Virus record (IMG/VR): IMGVR_UViG_3300036944_000597
Coordinates: 1 to 31,731 of that record
DNA length: 31,731 nucleotides
Strand: one strand, 5' to 3'
From: a virus
A program made the translations under genes and the position numbers. Numbering within the stretch: position 1 is the stretch's first letter; each line of letters opens with the position of its first letter. Positions 30,281-31,731 of the stretch are shown one piece after another. The notes under the pieces were generated by a model. That model did no database searches. It worked only from the letters and a program-made list of their open reading frames with translations, and was not told the origin of the DNA.

Positions 30281-31731
30281 TTAGTTGCTTCTGAAGTCAT
30301 AGGTTCTAGCATCGAAGTCCCTTCCAGGTTTATATGTTCCATAAGTCTCCCGATACACTTGCTTCACTATAGTTAAGTCTCGCATGGTGTGGAAGATTCG
30401 AATAGCATACTCGCCAACGTCCAAGATATCATCCACGTTATCATCTTCCAGAGGGTTGAATGCAATAGCTTCCGTTTGGTAGGCTGCAAACACCTGTGGA
30501 ACCATCCGCAAGACATTAGCGTATACTGCTCCAAAGCTTTCGTATATCCATGCAGTTTTGGACTTCTGGCTGCCACCTTGGCGCGAGATTTCCACAAGGT
30601 TAATGGATTCCGGCGCCAGTTGGAACTGCTCCATGAAGAAGGCAAACCACTGTAAGAGTGTAGCCTGATAGGCATAAGATTCGGCGAAGATTGCACTAGC
30701 ATTCTCCTCCATAGCCCACTGCAATACTGCAGGCACCAATTGAGGTGCAGCCATCTGCATTACCCGCATCTCCTTCCATACTACCCCACCTTCGTCATAG
30801 ATTTCAAATAAGCCTACAACTTGGTTGTCAGAAGTCTTCTTACCTAAGGACGGGTCAATCACAATGAACCTTCCAATAGGTAGCATGGGCATAACCGGAA
30901 CCCAAGGTGCTGCTCTGGTAATGTCGAAGAACATACCTTCTGTAGCCCTAGGGTCGTTCTGTACTTCTGCATACCATACGTGAGCTTGCCCCAATCTGGT
31001 GTCAGAAGCTAAGTCCTCTAAAAGCGCCTCGGGAGGATGCACCTCAGGCCAGATGCTAGAACCATCTGCAAGGAAGGCTCCTGTAACCCATGATACCCAG
31101 TCCGCAGCCTTTTGTAAGTTGCGCAGGATACAGGAGTATACCTTATCCACGGCGCCCTTAGCACTAATCTCCAGGTCGGGGTACATGTTACCTACGTACA
31201 TTACGTGGCAACGCTTATAGTCCCGCGCCTTGAGCAAGGTACCAAGGAACCAAGCTAGTAGCTCCTTAGATTGTTCCACTGACTTAGCTTGGTCACGGCT
31301 CTGCGCGTCATCAAGTATGATAACTTGTGGCCGTTGGTTATCAATGTTAGTACCCCGTACAGCGCTACCTGCGCCAATAGGCTTTAGGATTATGCCGCGG
31401 CCTTGGAAGTGGAACTTACGAACCTCAGCATTATCCTTATCTATACCTAACCTATAGTCTCCAAAGAGGTTCTTAATGTTTTCGGATGCGAGCATGCCCA
31501 TAACGTCATCAATGATGGCGCGGGCTAAGCTTGCTGTGTTACCTACCACAAGTATATACTTAATGTCCGTGAATAGAATAATGTACACAATGAGGAGCTT
31601 AAGCATGTGGGTCTTGGCGTGGCCACGAGGGATACCAATCGCATGCTTAGTTAGGCGCTTAGGGTTCAGAAGCACAGAGGTTATCATGACCCAGATGGAA
31701 TGGTGCATGGGGGAGAGCGGCGAGGTGTAGA
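30281..31731 (-). CDS. Terminase large subunit, 5'-truncated by window edge
   Basis: The DNA-packaging motor. The frame is open to the window end (YTSPLSP precedes the first Met), so the N-terminus lies outside; about 482 residues are visible. The ATPase Walker A is PRGHAKT, about 39 visible residues in, and Walker B is VIILDDAQ, preceding the usual catalytic acidic position, with Asp-Ala rather than Asp-Glu. The nuclease domain has FIVIDPSLGKKTSDNQVVGLFEI, AIFAESYAY and EDDNVDDILDVGEYA, supplying the expected acidic residues. It lies first in the late order visible here; its stop is followed at 20 nt by leader element C. The small subunit is not in the window. Confidence 0.92.
   Translation of the reverse strand, partial: YTSPLSPMHHSIWVMITSVLLNPKRLTKHAIGIPRGHAKTHMLKLLIVYIILFTDIKYILVVGNTASLARAIIDDVMGMLASENIKNLFGDYRLGIDKDNAEVRKFHFQGRGIILKPIGAGSAVRGTNIDNQRPQVIILDDAQSRDQAKSVEQSKELLAWFLGTLLKARDYKRCHVMYVGNMYPDLEISAKGAVDKVYSCILRNLQKAADWVSWVTGAFLADGSSIWPEVHPPEALLEDLASDTRLGQAHVWYAEVQNDPRATEGMFFDITRAAPWVPVMPMLPIGRFIVIDPSLGKKTSDNQVVGLFEIYDEGGVVWKEMRVMQMAAPQLVPAVLQWAMEENASAIFAESYAYQATLLQWFAFFMEQFQLAPESINLVEISRQGGSQKSKTAWIYESFGAVYANVLRMVPQVFAAYQTEAIAFNPLEDDNVDDILDVGEYAIRIFHTMRDLTIVKQVYRETYGTYKPGRDFDARTYDFRSN

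Noticed and set aside
1-31731. CRISPR arrays, tRNA genes, integrase or attachment sites
   Set aside because: No regularly spaced direct repeats, no cloverleaf that I could find, and no recombinase-like gene in the window.

Overview
The window is part of a tailed-phage genome (Caudoviricetes), most likely a lytic podovirus. It has a family A DNA polymerase, terminase, portal, scaffold, capsid and adaptor genes, three large low-complexity or coiled-coil proteins of the DNA-ejection type, tail-appendage genes and a peptidoglycan peptidase. I see no tail tape measure, sheath, integrase, repressor or tRNA. The capsid protein resembles the SU10/phiEco32-type capsid family (recognised from memory). 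The host cannot be read from the sequence; a Gram-negative host is plausible.

Layout. Positions 1-4969 are on the + strand and hold the end of a replication module: 5'-truncated DNA polymerase, a small basic protein, a holin-like membrane protein, a DUF3987-type ATPase, a small unknown protein, a DUF6378-type protein and a 41-residue TTG-start ORF. Stops and starts overlap tightly. A strong bidirectional terminator at about 4972-5014 separates this from the rest, which is entirely on the - strand. Read right to left, the late region runs: terminase large subunit (truncated by the window end), portal, small protein, scaffold, major capsid, terminator, adaptor, several structural proteins, a membrane/coiled-coil protein, a nozzle-like protein, an M15 endolysin, three ejection-type proteins (404, 642 and 1850 aa; the last carries a HEIGH zinc-peptidase motif), a 39-residue ORF, a tail fibre and three tail-appendage genes.

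The most unusual feature is a family of three long imperfect hairpins of about 131-143 nt (8680-8818, 17594-17724, 30118-30260). They sit in the only three sizeable gaps of the late region, exactly where packaging, head/tail/lysis, ejection and fibre gene blocks meet. All three share the end sequence GTGTATTTTCGG (sense strand), an inner TAACCTTA/TAAGGTTA helix and an apical CAAGGG/CCCTTG helix. The helix segments between these differ in sequence but remain complementary, so there are many compensatory changes. Each hairpin begins 20-31 nt after a stop codon and ends 19-23 nt before the Shine-Dalgarno sequence of the next gene, with an unstructured A/C-rich linker. This looks like a conserved 5'-leader RNA for late mRNAs that I do not recognise.

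Composition is also unusual. By eye, GATC occurs only about 10 times (about 120 expected), while AAGCTT occurs about 40 times (about 9 expected). All counts and alignments were made by hand.
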